A DNA stretch of 39,974 nucleotides from IMG/VR virus record IMGVR_UViG_3300017963_003073, positions 1 through 39,974 of that record; one strand, given 5' to 3'. Source of the stretch: a virus. A program made the position numbers and the translations under genes. Below are positions 22,990-33,103 of the stretch, piece after piece; positions within the stretch are counted from its first letter, which is position 1; every line of letters begins with the position of its first letter. The notes beneath the pieces were generated by a model. The model saw nothing but the letters and a program-made list of their open reading frames with translations, searched no databases and was not told the origin of the DNA.

Positions 22990-25900
22990 AATGCGCAAAC
23001 TTGGGCTAAAAGTGGCGCTTGCCGGGCTCCAGTCCTACCGATCCGGCATTCAGTCTATCAATAAAGACAACGCCGCAACCAAGCAATCAATGGCAGATGT
23101 GGCCCAAGGGAGCAAAAAGCTAGACTTGGGCATGGCCGCCTTGACCGGTGGAATGCAAGCCCTTGCCAGTAAAGGCATAGAACTGCTTTTGGGCGGGCTG
23201 AAGCGGTTGGGCAAAGAATTGTATGGTATGGCTTCTGAAGCCGGTGTGGTGGCCGGGCTGAAGGGTGCCTTTGAAGGTTTGTCCGCTTCCGTGGGCGTAA
23301 CCGGTGCGGAAATGCTCCAAAAGTTCAAAGTGGCCACGGGCGGCATGGTGACCATGAAAGATGCCATGATGAGTTTCAACAAGGCCGCCCAGTTGATTAG
23401 TACCGACTTTGCGACAATGATCCCCGATGCTATGGGGCACCTATCAAAGGTATCTCGTGCAACCGGGGCCAGTCTGGACTATTTGCTTGATTCTTTGGTG
23501 GTCGGTGTGGGCCGCCTATCCCCCATGATCCTGGATAACCTCAGTATCCAGGTATCCCTATCTGAAGCCTCAGAGCGTGCCGCCGAGATGTTTGGCAAGA
23601 ACACCAAGGCATTATCAAAACAGGAAAAGCAGTTGGGCATGGCCAATATCGTTATGGAAAAGTTGGCCGCCAACACGGCGCATATGCCAGGTGTGACCGG
23701 CACGGCAACCGCCGCAATGGCCAGCTTTGGCACACTTGTGAAGGACGTGCGGACAGAGATCGGGCTTAGATTCTTGCCACTCTTGAGCGAATGGATGGGG
23801 GTCATGAATACCGTGGCCAATGCCGTGCTCCCCAAGTTGATCCCGATGGCTGAAGCCGTGGCCAATGCGCTCATGGGCATTGTGGAATGGTTCAAGCGGA
23901 TGATACCGGCACAAGAGATCTTGAATGTGCTCAAGGACACCTTTGGCGGAATCAGGGACGTGATCACGGAAACCCTATCCGGGCCTATGGAGATCTGGGG
24001 AAACTGGTTTGGGATTATCAAGGCCCAGGTGGAAGGGATCACCAAGCTTTTGTTTGGTGATTTTGTGGGATCGCTCAAGTCCACGAGTGAAGCGGTAAAG
24101 ACCTTCTTTTACGAACGGGTTGGCCCAGCAGTCATGGAAGTATCCAAGTACCTGACATATTTCTTCCGAGTGGCCAGGGATGTTTTTGTGGGGATCACGG
24201 CGCTTTTGAAGGGTGACACGGAACGGGCCACAAAGTTCTTCCAAAAAGCGTTTCATACGGCTATAGCAGTAGTGATCGCCATGTTTAAGAACTTTGGCAC
24301 TCAGATCGTGGAATGGGGTAAAGCTCTGATTGCATCCTACAGTAAAGGGATCTTGGATGGGATCAAAGCGTACTTGGCCAATGCGCTCCAGGCAGTAGCC
24401 CAATTTATAGCCGGGTTTATGGCTCCAGGCTCCCCACCCAAGTTCTTGCCCGATATCGGAACGTGGGGTGCCGGGGCAATGAACGAGTACATCAAGGGCA
24501 TGGGGCATGCCGACTTTGGCATGTTATCAAGCTATACAGGGCAATTTCAGTCTGAGCTTGTCGGGTTGGTCCAGGCCGGAGATCTCGGAGCCGGTGCCTT
24601 TGCGGATACGTTTTTTGAACTGCGTGGAACCGTTATGCAGGTCATGGACACGTTCAAAGAAACGGGCAAAGTGGCGGCGGGTGCCCTGGATATCTTGCCC
24701 CAGAAACTTGGCAAGACAGGCGAAGCCATGGCAGAATTGATCGAAAAACAGCTTGCCATGGGGGCCATAGAAGACCAATTGAAGGCCGTGGCCGCTCAGT
24801 TTGACGAGATAAGCCAGGCTGAAGATGCTCTAAACGCCCAAGTGGACGCCGCCATGTCTCAAATAAGCGCCGGGTTGGCGGATGTGGCCCTTCAGGAAAA
24901 GGCGCTAGACGTGGCCTTGCAACCTTTTATCAATGACCTGGAGAAGCTGAAAGCGGCGGAAGTTGTGGCCACGGATGCTTTACGGGAGCAGTTTGAAGCC
25001 GGGGAAATTGGGTTGGAAGAGTACGAAGATCGGGTCAAGGCGGCCAAAGACCAGACAAAAGCGGCGCAAGCGGCGCTTAACGTGGAAAAGGCCAACCAAG
25101 TGGAAGCCCGCCAGGCACTGGACACGCAAAAAACGGCGCTAGAACTGCAAGAAGACTTGGTGCGGGCTGAAGCTGAAGCACAACAGGCGGCGATCGACCA
25201 GCAAAAGGCGCTTGTGCAAGAAGAAGCCGCCGCAATTGAGGCAAAACGCCAGGCTTTGGCGGAAGAGATTGCCGCAATCCAGGACCGGCTTGCGTTTCAC
25301 CGTGAAACATTATCAATTATGAAACAGCAAGAAGAGATGTTGAAGCGCATGCGAGAAGCCGAGACTGGAGCCGGTGGCGGTGCAGGTGCGGACGGTGAAG
25401 GGGATGGAGCTTTGCCGATCATACCGGGCATTGACATGCCGGTGATAGATATGCCCGCCCTTGAATCGATCGATGACTTTAGGACCAGGATGGAAGATCT
25501 TGGCTCTATGTCGATCGAGCCGTTTGATCTCGGGGAACTTTTGCCCGATGTGGAAGAAACAAAGCAACAAGTATCCACATGGTTTAGTGGCGCACTAGCC
25601 GGTATCCAAACGGCGGCGCAAAATTCGCCAATTGCACAGTGGATCTTGAATGCGCTCTTTGTCCAGTTGCCCCAGGTCGTGGAAGGGCTCCGGGCGTGGA
25701 TTGAAGCCAACTTTCCCAACGCTTACATAGCCATTTCTACCGCTTTTGAACAGGCCATGGCCGGTAATTGGCCGGGTGCTCTCCAGACGATGCAAGAGTA
25801 TTTTCAATCAGTGGCTGACCAGATCGGGCTTTGGTGGACTGAGAACGTGCAACCCCACCTTGACGCATTCAAGGAATGGTGGGATACAAATTGGCCGATC

Positions 25901-27133
25901 ATTCAGGCCGTGGCCGTGACTGCTTGGACGGTGATTAGTTCGATCGTGTCCGCCGTGGTTAATACTTTGGTTGAAACGGTATGGCCGCCGCTCCAGGAAG
26001 CCCTTGCATCACTCGGAAAAACCATGTCAAACTATGGGATCACTTGGGAAGGCGTCTGGAATGCTGTAAAGAAGGCGATCGGGATTGTAGCCGCCGCCGT
26101 GGGAGCGATCTTGTTGTCCCTTGTCGGGGTCATCGTTGGGATTATCAATGGCATAAGCAAGGGATTGGCCAACCTCATGGGAGCCTTCCAACTCATTTTT
26201 AACGGGATCATAGGTGTGATATCTGGATTTATGGTCTACTTTAAGGGTGTGTTTGAAGTCTTGGCCGGTATTTTCACTCTAGACTTTCCACGGATCTTGA
26301 ATGGACTAAAGATGCAGTGGGTTGGCTTCTGGACCTTCATCGAAGGCTTGATCGGGATCATTCTCGGAGCCTTTAAGGCGTGGTTTGGAAGCATAAGCGC
26401 CATTGTAAGCGGCTTTGTAGAAGGCGTGATCGAGTTCTTTAAGAATCTATACCAAGAACTTGTTGGCGGGTCGATCATCCCGGATATGTTGTCCGATATC
26501 TGGACGGTATTTACGGATACCTTGTCCGATCTCTTGACTAGCATAGGTGAATGGGTAGCCGGTGTGATCGATTGGTTTTTAGATCTAGTCAATGGGTTGG
26601 TAGGGCCAGAAGGAACCATAACGACCTTTGCCAAGGATCTAAAAGAAAAGTTTGTGGCCGCTCTAGAGGATGCAATAGAAGCGGGCGGTAAACTCTGGGA
26701 ATCGTTCAAGTCAATGGGTAAGAACTTGTTCCAGAGTTTTATTGATGGTATCAAGGACATGGTGCTTAACCTCAAGAATGCAGTTACAGGCGGGATCAAG
26801 GATGCCATCCAGGCCGGGAAGGAAGCCCTTGGAATGGGGAGCCCTTCCAAAGTGTTTCTAAACATGGCGGAAATGAGTGGGGAAGGATGGATCCGGGGTT
26901 GGGACAAGATGACGCCCAAGATCGAGCGTGACATGGCCATGAATGTGGCTCCGGCGCTCATGATGGGTGGAGCGAGTGCCCCGATCAATCCGCAAAATAC
27001 AACCCACAACATTGATCGATCCGTGAACTATGGCGAAAAAAGCATAACTATGCCGGTCACAGTTGTGGAAGGCCAAGTGTCACTTGCCCAATTCAAGGAA
27101 ACCTTCAGGCAGGTGCTAAACGAGAGAGGATAA
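22979..27133 (+). CDS. Tail tape measure protein
   Basis: This is a 1384-residue protein. It has an N-terminal helical/Ala-Gly-rich region, a long coiled coil at about 590-800 (for example LRAEAEAQQ-like Ala/Glu/Gln heptads), Trp-rich helices at about 900-1000, and a very hydrophobic stretch at about 1030-1180 (IGIVAAAVGAILLSLVGVIVGIING). Two SPxK-type motifs, APGSPPKFL near 481 and GMGSPSKVF near 1285, each begin a segment followed by GAGAMNEYIKGM or GEGWIRGWDKM, so the C-terminal module occurs twice. At about 0.15 nm per residue a tail near 200 nm is implied. Hydrophobic segments may form the DNA channel in the host membrane. Confidence 0.9.
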   Translation: MADKMRKLGLKVALAGLQSYRSGIQSINKDNAATKQSMADVAQGSKKLDLGMAALTGGMQALASKGIELLLGGLKRLGKELYGMASEAGVVAGLKGAFEGLSASVGVTGAEMLQKFKVATGGMVTMKDAMMSFNKAAQLISTDFATMIPDAMGHLSKVSRATGASLDYLLDSLVVGVGRLSPMILDNLSIQVSLSEASERAAEMFGKNTKALSKQEKQLGMANIVMEKLAANTAHMPGVTGTATAAMASFGTLVKDVRTEIGLRFLPLLSEWMGVMNTVANAVLPKLIPMAEAVANALMGIVEWFKRMIPAQEILNVLKDTFGGIRDVITETLSGPMEIWGNWFGIIKAQVEGITKLLFGDFVGSLKSTSEAVKTFFYERVGPAVMEVSKYLTYFFRVARDVFVGITALLKGDTERATKFFQKAFHTAIAVVIAMFKNFGTQIVEWGKALIASYSKGILDGIKAYLANALQAVAQFIAGFMAPGSPPKFLPDIGTWGAGAMNEYIKGMGHADFGMLSSYTGQFQSELVGLVQAGDLGAGAFADTFFELRGTVMQVMDTFKETGKVAAGALDILPQKLGKTGEAMAELIEKQLAMGAIEDQLKAVAAQFDEISQAEDALNAQVDAAMSQISAGLADVALQEKALDVALQPFINDLEKLKAAEVVATDALREQFEAGEIGLEEYEDRVKAAKDQTKAAQAALNVEKANQVEARQALDTQKTALELQEDLVRAEAEAQQAAIDQQKALVQEEAAAIEAKRQALAEEIAAIQDRLAFHRETLSIMKQQEEMLKRMREAETGAGGGAGADGEGDGALPIIPGIDMPVIDMPALESIDDFRTRMEDLGSMSIEPFDLGELLPDVEETKQQVSTWFSGALAGIQTAAQNSPIAQWILNALFVQLPQVVEGLRAWIEANFPNAYIAISTAFEQAMAGNWPGALQTMQEYFQSVADQIGLWWTENVQPHLDAFKEWWDTNWPIIQAVAVTAWTVISSIVSAVVNTLVETVWPPLQEALASLGKTMSNYGITWEGVWNAVKKAIGIVAAAVGAILLSLVGVIVGIINGISKGLANLMGAFQLIFNGIIGVISGFMVYFKGVFEVLAGIFTLDFPRILNGLKMQWVGFWTFIEGLIGIILGAFKAWFGSISAIVSGFVEGVIEFFKNLYQELVGGSIIPDMLSDIWTVFTDTLSDLLTSIGEWVAGVIDWFLDLVNGLVGPEGTITTFAKDLKEKFVAALEDAIEAGGKLWESFKSMGKNLFQSFIDGIKDMVLNLKNAVTGGIKDAIQAGKEALGMGSPSKVFLNMAEMSGEGWIRGWDKMTPKIERDMAMNVAPALMMGGASAPINPQNTTHNIDRSVNYGEKSITMPVTVVEGQVSLAQFKETFRQVLNERG

Positions 27134-27139
27134 TTATCA

Positions 27140-30049
27140 ATGCCATCTAATCCATATTCTGGAACACCAAAAGTATGCCGGATATGTAGCACGAGTGGGG
27201 CCAGGCCGATCGATCTGCTTAACGCTACGGGCATATGTATCACGAACCCGCCAGGATGGATCCCGGCTATCTCACAACTCAAGGGCGGCGGGGTGCGGAT
27301 CGGCTCTGAAAGTCTAGACGATGATACCATTGTGGCCGGTGGATACGGGCCAGTTACGGAAACTTTTCCAATAACCATTTCTACTACCACAGAAGTGGCC
27401 GCCAGGGTCCAGGAACTGCTAGAATGCCTTTGGGAAGCGGAACAATTTTGGTTGGAAGGATGGCAACAAGGATCCGTGTATCTCATGGTGCAACTCACAG
27501 AAGACCATGAACCCCGCTATGCCAGGATCAAAACCGGAGCCTACCAGATCGAGAACTATGCTTTTGGTGGTCGGGCTGGATTACCAAACAACACGATCGT
27601 ATTGGAACGTGAACCCAATTGGAAGCCGGTGCCCCCTGGAGAAATGATCGGGCCATTCAGGAACATGATCCAGAATCCATCTTTTGAACGGTGGATGGAT
27701 TATGGCCTTGTCCAGGAATGGCCATCCGGATGGGTGGAATATGCAGATCCAGCATGGTCCGGATCTGACCACTTGATCGAGCGTGAAGAGAGCCAGATAG
27801 CCGGGAACTATTACGGGCTCAAGATGTCCTTTACCGTGGCACCTTCAGGTGCAAGTTACTGGTATCTTTATCAAGGCGTGCGCTTGTTGCCCATGCAAGA
27901 TTATACTTTGAAGGTGTGGATCAATGCTGACTTTGGATCTGGAACGATAGAATCATTTTTTATCCGCTTCTTGGATCAAGTTTTTACCACGGTACATAAC
28001 GAGACTTGGAACGTGAATACTGCCCCGAGTGGATGGGTTTATGTCCACTTTACGACAACGGCGGAATGGTTGTACTACTATCTAGAAATGGGACTCTATT
28101 GCAACGGGACAGCAACCGGATCAACCGTTACAATAGATCGTATGTTCTTGACTGAAGGCACATGGACAGAAGATACATGGCCGGGTGACTTTTACATGGA
28201 TTCATCTATTGTCTGGAGCATATACGAATCGGAGCGGTGGGGGTGGGACATTCATGGGGCCGTGTTTCCGAGAGATCCAAAGCCCTATGTTGACTTTGAC
28301 GATCTTCCGGGTGACGTGGATGCACTCATGCGCTTTGCCCTGGAAGTGGAAGCAAAAGCGATCTATGATGGGGCTGAAACTGTGAACATGGTCCTGGAAA
28401 AAACGGCCATCTTTGCAGAAAAACGAGCAGAAGATCGGCGGTATCTCTATGATGACTGCTTGGGCGTGTACACATTGGGCGATAGCCGCCTTGCTGAATC
28501 TGCGATCAAGTTGACAGCCGTGGCGGAAGACACACCCAAAATGATCTATTCCAGGCAATACAATGGAGATGATATCACTAGAATGTTGAAACATTCTTTT
28601 AACCTCTTCCTAAAGTATGCCGCCACAAAAGATACGGAAGTGTGGGTGGGCTATTGGACAGGCGATCCAACCAAAGAAATATTGCTTGCCAAGGCTTCAG
28701 TTACGGGTGTAGCCGATGTGTACTATACACATATGCTTCTAGCCACGCCAACCGGGATTATCAATTGGCAAACCCCTTCTACTGAATACTTACCCGCTTC
28801 CATTGGTTTTAACGTTTACGTGGAGAACACAGAAGGGGACGGCACGGCGGATATCAGTATAGACGGCGCTTTTCTTTTGCCGTCCGATAACGGCGGGTGC
28901 TATGTCGAGAGCCCGATCTCCACGGGTCAATCCCTGACTTTGGACTCTACCAGTTTAAGCAAGCCAGTCCAACGGGCCTATAACCTTGCGCCGTTCTCCT
29001 TGGATGACAGCCAAAACACCAACGAAATAACGGCGATCCAGCAATATGCCACAAAGTTGTATGTTTTCTATGATACCGGGGCCGGGGGGTCGTCTGATTC
29101 CCAATTTGATGGATCGTACTGGGTCAACGGCGGCATGACGTATCCCGGCAATGCCGTGTATAGCACTGAGATTTTCAATGGTCAGTTGTTCATGGGCGAT
29201 TTTTCCGGTAACCTTTACTACTATGACGAATACACAGATACAACCGTTTTGCATACCGCCGTGGGCGGCGGCACGATCGTGGCCCTGAAGGCTTTTGGGG
29301 AAAATCTCTATGCCGCCTATGGGACCACGGTGGCTTCCGTGATCGGGGCCGGTGGAAACTTGGCGGCGGCACCCAATACACCGACAAGCTTGGCGACATA
29401 CAAGCATGAAATGTGGGTTGGATGTGATTCAGGGGTAACGCACTATTACCGGTTTGGATCGTTCTGGACAGTGGGGCCGGTGCTCCCTTGTGCCGATGAC
29501 ATTGTATCCATGATCGAGTTCAAAGAACGGCTATACATTGCTTGTGTGGATGGGGACGTGTACTATTGGGATGGGGATGCCCTAACATTATCAAGAACGG
29601 GTGCCCCGGTTACAGATGACAACGCCCACCAACTTGAGGTATTTAACGGTGAACTTTTCTTGGTGACAGGCGGAAGCACAACCAACACGGCAAGTCTATT
29701 CAAAACAAGCGATGGGATCACTTGGTCAACCGTTTGGGTAGAAGATGAATTTTTCGCCACGGTTGGGGATTCAATGGCCATGGAAGTGTTTGCCGGGCGA
29801 ATTGCGATCCCGATGGAAAAACCGTTTGGCTTTTCACAATGGACGGTGATTTGGCACGCGCCACTTATTGCCACGATGGATATACCGGATCACTCAGGGA
29901 CGGCGATCACGTTAATTCCAAAAGATCGGACTCGGGTGCATATTCTTTATGAGACTGAAGACGGTTGGTATACCGGTTACGATGGGGATTATACGAATGC
30001 TGTCAAGGTGTGGGTGTTGCCCCGTTGGCGAGCTCTAAGGAGCGACTGA
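27140..30049 (+). CDS. Large distal tail protein with carbohydrate-binding and propeller-like regions
   Basis: This is a 969-residue protein; its ATG directly follows TTATCA, with GAGAGGA upstream. Residues about 1-175 are in the position of a distal tail (Dit) protein and include CRICSTSG and a beta-sandwich-like region. About 180-345 looks like a carbohydrate-binding jelly roll (NPSFERWMDYGLVQEWPSGWV ... YWYLYQGVRLLPMQDYTLKVWI). After a middle domain, about 620-900 has repeated blade-like units (LYVFYDTGAGG, GQLFMGDFSGNLYYYD, ENLYAAYGTTVASV, ERLYIACVDGDVYYWD), suggesting a kelch/propeller fold. It probably sits at the tail tip and touches host surface glycans. Confidence 0.65.
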   Translation: MPSNPYSGTPKVCRICSTSGARPIDLLNATGICITNPPGWIPAISQLKGGGVRIGSESLDDDTIVAGGYGPVTETFPITISTTTEVAARVQELLECLWEAEQFWLEGWQQGSVYLMVQLTEDHEPRYARIKTGAYQIENYAFGGRAGLPNNTIVLEREPNWKPVPPGEMIGPFRNMIQNPSFERWMDYGLVQEWPSGWVEYADPAWSGSDHLIEREESQIAGNYYGLKMSFTVAPSGASYWYLYQGVRLLPMQDYTLKVWINADFGSGTIESFFIRFLDQVFTTVHNETWNVNTAPSGWVYVHFTTTAEWLYYYLEMGLYCNGTATGSTVTIDRMFLTEGTWTEDTWPGDFYMDSSIVWSIYESERWGWDIHGAVFPRDPKPYVDFDDLPGDVDALMRFALEVEAKAIYDGAETVNMVLEKTAIFAEKRAEDRRYLYDDCLGVYTLGDSRLAESAIKLTAVAEDTPKMIYSRQYNGDDITRMLKHSFNLFLKYAATKDTEVWVGYWTGDPTKEILLAKASVTGVADVYYTHMLLATPTGIINWQTPSTEYLPASIGFNVYVENTEGDGTADISIDGAFLLPSDNGGCYVESPISTGQSLTLDSTSLSKPVQRAYNLAPFSLDDSQNTNEITAIQQYATKLYVFYDTGAGGSSDSQFDGSYWVNGGMTYPGNAVYSTEIFNGQLFMGDFSGNLYYYDEYTDTTVLHTAVGGGTIVALKAFGENLYAAYGTTVASVIGAGGNLAAAPNTPTSLATYKHEMWVGCDSGVTHYYRFGSFWTVGPVLPCADDIVSMIEFKERLYIACVDGDVYYWDGDALTLSRTGAPVTDDNAHQLEVFNGELFLVTGGSTTNTASLFKTSDGITWSTVWVEDEFFATVGDSMAMEVFAGRIAIPMEKPFGFSQWTVIWHAPLIATMDIPDHSGTAITLIPKDRTRVHILYETEDGWYTGYDGDYTNAVKVWVLPRWRALRSD

Positions 30050-30050
30050 C

Positions 30051-31157
30051 ATGACGGCTTTGTTTTCACACAAAATGTTCACATCTATACTTGCCAGCAC
30101 TTTCAAACAGTTGGAAGAGATGACATGGCGGGTAGGTGACTCTTGGAGCCATAGCGCAACCGATCAAGAAGGATTCAAAAGCGGATCGGCCACGATCGGC
30201 GGAAACCGGGTCTATTTGAATGAACTATTCGAGAACGGGCTAGGACGGCATTGGAGAACGGAAGACTTTGAAGGCAATACGGCATGGGAAGGCATGGTGT
30301 GGTCGCTTCAACTTGTGGATGAAGGATGGCAGTATACCCGATCGCTTGATGCTTTTGCCAACCGGCTCCGAGTGTTGTACTCTTCAACCGCAACCGGCGA
30401 ACGATTGCATGCGCCTTCTTCCAGCACTTGGGAAGAGAATACCGATAGCCAGGCGCAATATGGGATCCGAGAGATGATCCATTCTATCGGTGAAACAAAC
30501 GCAACAAGAGCACTGGGGCTTGCAGATATCGAGCTTGCCGATCTTGCGTGGCCGGGCAGGTCTAAACGGTATACAGGCGCAACGGGCACAACCCTAAGTA
30601 TACAATTACGTGGCTATATGGATACGCTTGCATGGCGGATCTATAATGATCTGACCAGTGGGCTAGAAGATAGCAGTGTGATGGTAGATCGGATCGTGTC
30701 CGGTGTGGGCCAGTTTATCAATAGCACGGAAGTGGAAACTAATACTTTCGATTTTTCCGCCTATCACAACCGGGATCGGTACGCACTTAGTATCTTGCGC
30801 GATCTTGTGAGCACTGGGGACGGCACAAACCCGTGGATCATTGGCGTGTATGAAGATCGAGTGCTACATTATCAATCCAGGCCCACAACGGTGAATCTGC
30901 ATTGGGCCAAAGGAAGCCCAAACCCCACGCAGATCGGTGGCCAACCGGTGCAACCATGGATGATCCGCCCCGGCGACGTGATCCGCTCAGATTGGATATT
31001 GCCAGGATATGATCTTGACATTGCCGTGGGTGAAGATCCGATGGTTCTACAGGTCCGGGAAGCATCCTTTCAGGCTCCATATAGGGTATCTTTGACCGGT
31101 GCCGATGATGAACAGGTAGAAATCATGCTAAATCGTATTCAGAAAACAAGATGGTAG
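30051..31157 (+). CDS. Baseplate/tail-tip protein
   Basis: This is a 368-residue protein starting 1 nt after the previous stop. It is beta-rich with many Trp residues. It contains a region (IGVYEDRVLHYQSRP ... WMIRPGDVIRSDWIL ... DPMVLQVREASFQAP) that resembles the late part of phage tail hub or tail-associated proteins. No enzymatic motif is visible. Order (tape measure, distal tail, this gene, fibre) supports a baseplate hub or upper-fibre role. Confidence 0.55.
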   Translation: MTALFSHKMFTSILASTFKQLEEMTWRVGDSWSHSATDQEGFKSGSATIGGNRVYLNELFENGLGRHWRTEDFEGNTAWEGMVWSLQLVDEGWQYTRSLDAFANRLRVLYSSTATGERLHAPSSSTWEENTDSQAQYGIREMIHSIGETNATRALGLADIELADLAWPGRSKRYTGATGTTLSIQLRGYMDTLAWRIYNDLTSGLEDSSVMVDRIVSGVGQFINSTEVETNTFDFSAYHNRDRYALSILRDLVSTGDGTNPWIIGVYEDRVLHYQSRPTTVNLHWAKGSPNPTQIGGQPVQPWMIRPGDVIRSDWILPGYDLDIAVGEDPMVLQVREASFQAPYRVSLTGADDEQVEIMLNRIQKTRW

Positions 31158-31169
31158 GAAGGATTATCA

Positions 31170-32999
31170 ATGGTTACACCCCGAGATGATCAACTTGTAG
31201 AAAAACTTTGGCCGGATTTTGTGGGCCGGAATGAAGGTATACCGATCTGGAAGCAATTGGAACTTGGTTCTTTTTTTGATCCTGATGACCTATCCTTGGT
31301 GTTGCGGTTTGGTGACCACATGCTTAATCCATTGGGGAGCGGTTTGTATGGCAATTATTTCATCGGATCACGTGGTGAATGGTGCTTGAATCATCCTACA
31401 AACGCAACGTTTGGCTATCGTGGTTCAGTGACGCTTGTTCCATCACTCTGGACAGACTTGCCCGCACAAATGGTTTTACCACAAACAACAAACGAGTGCA
31501 ATAATCCATCATTCGATCATAACATAACAAACTGGTCGTCGGCATCGTTGGGCACTATTGCGCGATCTGTGGTGCGTGCGTTATCGGGCCATTCTTCTCT
31601 TCTTTGCACATCGGGCGGTGGAAGCTTTTATGCCCAAGCATGTTATACGGGATCAACAACCGCTTTTCTCGGCACGGACGATTATGCATGGAGCATTTGG
31701 TATTATAACTGGACGTTACCCGTTGGCGGTGATGTGCGCATGTTCGTTTATTGGACAGGTGGCGCAAACCCGCCGGCTGTCAGTCCCACACAAGTTGTGG
31801 GCACGGTCAAGGGCAACGGATGGCATTATGCACGTGCCATTTTCACGCCTGATTATGCTGATCGGACGTTTGGCCAATTTTATATCCAGCTGATGGGAAC
31901 AGCAAATGGGCAAGCCGCTTTTGTCGATTGTGCGCAAGTTGAACAGGGGCAGGACTTTTGTACGCCCTATGCAGATGGCAACAGAGGTGAAGGTTATCGT
32001 TGGGCAGGAACGCCCGGTAATAGTGTTTCATATCGCACAGCCAATGTGCTCAATCTGACCAACGAAGTAGATGTGTTGAGTCAAAATGATACTCTGACTT
32101 GTTCGTATTGGATTCAAGCATGGTACGATTCAACAGAAAACGGGCCGGGTACGATCTGGTACGTCCAAGATGTGCGCGGCGGCGCGGGTAACGATCTGCG
32201 CATCATATACAGCCAAACAAATCAATATTTTTATCTGTATCTTAACGGCACGAGCCTTGTCCCGTCTACAACGTTTACATTTTCGCGTGGCGATTGGATC
32301 CACCTTGGCGTGACTTTTGATTTTATCAATGACGAATACAAATTATACGTGAATGGAAGATTGATCGAAACGTGGACAAATCCTTTCGCATCAACCACAC
32401 TCACGTCATGGTATGTTGGCTCCGATTCTGCTTATGGGTTTAGCGGTTGTTGGGCTTATGGCGAGATTGCCGTTTTAGATCGAATTTTGACTGCCACGGA
32501 AATGCTTAACATTTATTCAAAACGACAACCAATAGTTGATCTTGAAGCCGCCGATATAACACAAGATGTAGGTATTTCTATCTATCGAAACGGTAGCCAA
32601 ACTATTACGACTGCTACATGGACAACTGTTCAATTCAATGCTGTTAATTATAACGAAGGCATGATCTTTGATTCAACTAACTATCGTGTGTATGTCACGC
32701 AATCAGGTTGGTACACGGTTGAATTTTCTTACCGGTTTGCAGCATCATCGGCAGGATTTAGACGTGGCGCAGAACTACAATTAAATGGTGTTGCTTTTGG
32801 GTATGATACCCGTTATCCTTGCGGGCCGTCTATGCCAACTATGGGTCAAGTTGTCCGCAAGTTGTATCTTTCAGTTGGTGATTATTTATCTGTGCGTGTG
32901 GATCAAGACACGGGCGGTAATCTTAGCCTGGATTATACCAACTATTCGCCACAATTAACCGTGCTCAAAATTCGCAATTTCCAGAAGGGACCACGTTAA
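31170..32999 (+). CDS. Receptor-binding tail fibre with LamG and C1q/TNF-like domains
   Basis: This is a 609-residue protein; GGAAGG plus ATTATCA precede the ATG. The N-terminal 100 residues probably attach it to the tail. About 110-285 is a jelly-roll-like domain (NNPSFDHNITNWSS). About 290-450 is a LamG/concanavalin-like domain (SYWIQAWYDS ... FTFSRGDWIHLGVTFDFINDEYKLYVNGRLIETW ... AEIAVLDRILTATEM-like end). About 465-605 resembles a C1q/TNF head (TWTTVQFNAVNYNEGMIFD ... YVTQSGWYTVEFSYRF). From about 31400 the DNA is AT-richer, with different codon use, indicating recent exchange of the receptor-binding part. Confidence 0.78.
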   Translation: MVTPRDDQLVEKLWPDFVGRNEGIPIWKQLELGSFFDPDDLSLVLRFGDHMLNPLGSGLYGNYFIGSRGEWCLNHPTNATFGYRGSVTLVPSLWTDLPAQMVLPQTTNECNNPSFDHNITNWSSASLGTIARSVVRALSGHSSLLCTSGGGSFYAQACYTGSTTAFLGTDDYAWSIWYYNWTLPVGGDVRMFVYWTGGANPPAVSPTQVVGTVKGNGWHYARAIFTPDYADRTFGQFYIQLMGTANGQAAFVDCAQVEQGQDFCTPYADGNRGEGYRWAGTPGNSVSYRTANVLNLTNEVDVLSQNDTLTCSYWIQAWYDSTENGPGTIWYVQDVRGGAGNDLRIIYSQTNQYFYLYLNGTSLVPSTTFTFSRGDWIHLGVTFDFINDEYKLYVNGRLIETWTNPFASTTLTSWYVGSDSAYGFSGCWAYGEIAVLDRILTATEMLNIYSKRQPIVDLEAADITQDVGISIYRNGSQTITTATWTTVQFNAVNYNEGMIFDSTNYRVYVTQSGWYTVEFSYRFAASSAGFRRGAELQLNGVAFGYDTRYPCGPSMPTMGQVVRKLYLSVGDYLSVRVDQDTGGNLSLDYTNYSPQLTVLKIRNFQKGPR

Positions 33000-33015
33000 A
33001 TACTCGGAATTTTGG

Positions 33016-33046
33016 GCGATCCTATTATGGGATCGCTCTTTTTTTT
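33016..33046 (+). terminator. Rho-independent terminator ending the structural operon
   Basis: GCGATCC (33016-33022) pairs with GGATCGC (33030-33036) around a 7-nt loop, followed by eight Ts. It lies 16 nt after the fibre stop and directly before the promoter of the ribbon-helix-helix/ATPase operon. Confidence 0.85.
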
Positions 33047-33051
33047 GTGTC

Positions 33052-33080
33052 TTGCAATGACGGTATAGATATGGTATAAT
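33052..33080 (+). promoter_or_regulatory. Promoter of the RHH-FtsK operon
   Basis: TTGCAA (33052-33057), a 17-nt spacer and a perfect TATAAT (33075-33080) follow the terminator. The predicted start near 33087 leaves a leader of fewer than 20 nt before the ribosome site AAAGG. This makes 33.1-35.2 kb a separately controlled unit. Confidence 0.75.
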
Positions 33081-33103
33081 TGAGGTATTGGAAAGGTATG
33101 TTT

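Noticed and set aside
26236-27012. Reverse-strand frame of 258 codons inside the tape measure gene
   Set aside because: It is antisense to a certain gene, rich in Ser/Pro/Ile as expected from mirrored codons, and has no start signals.
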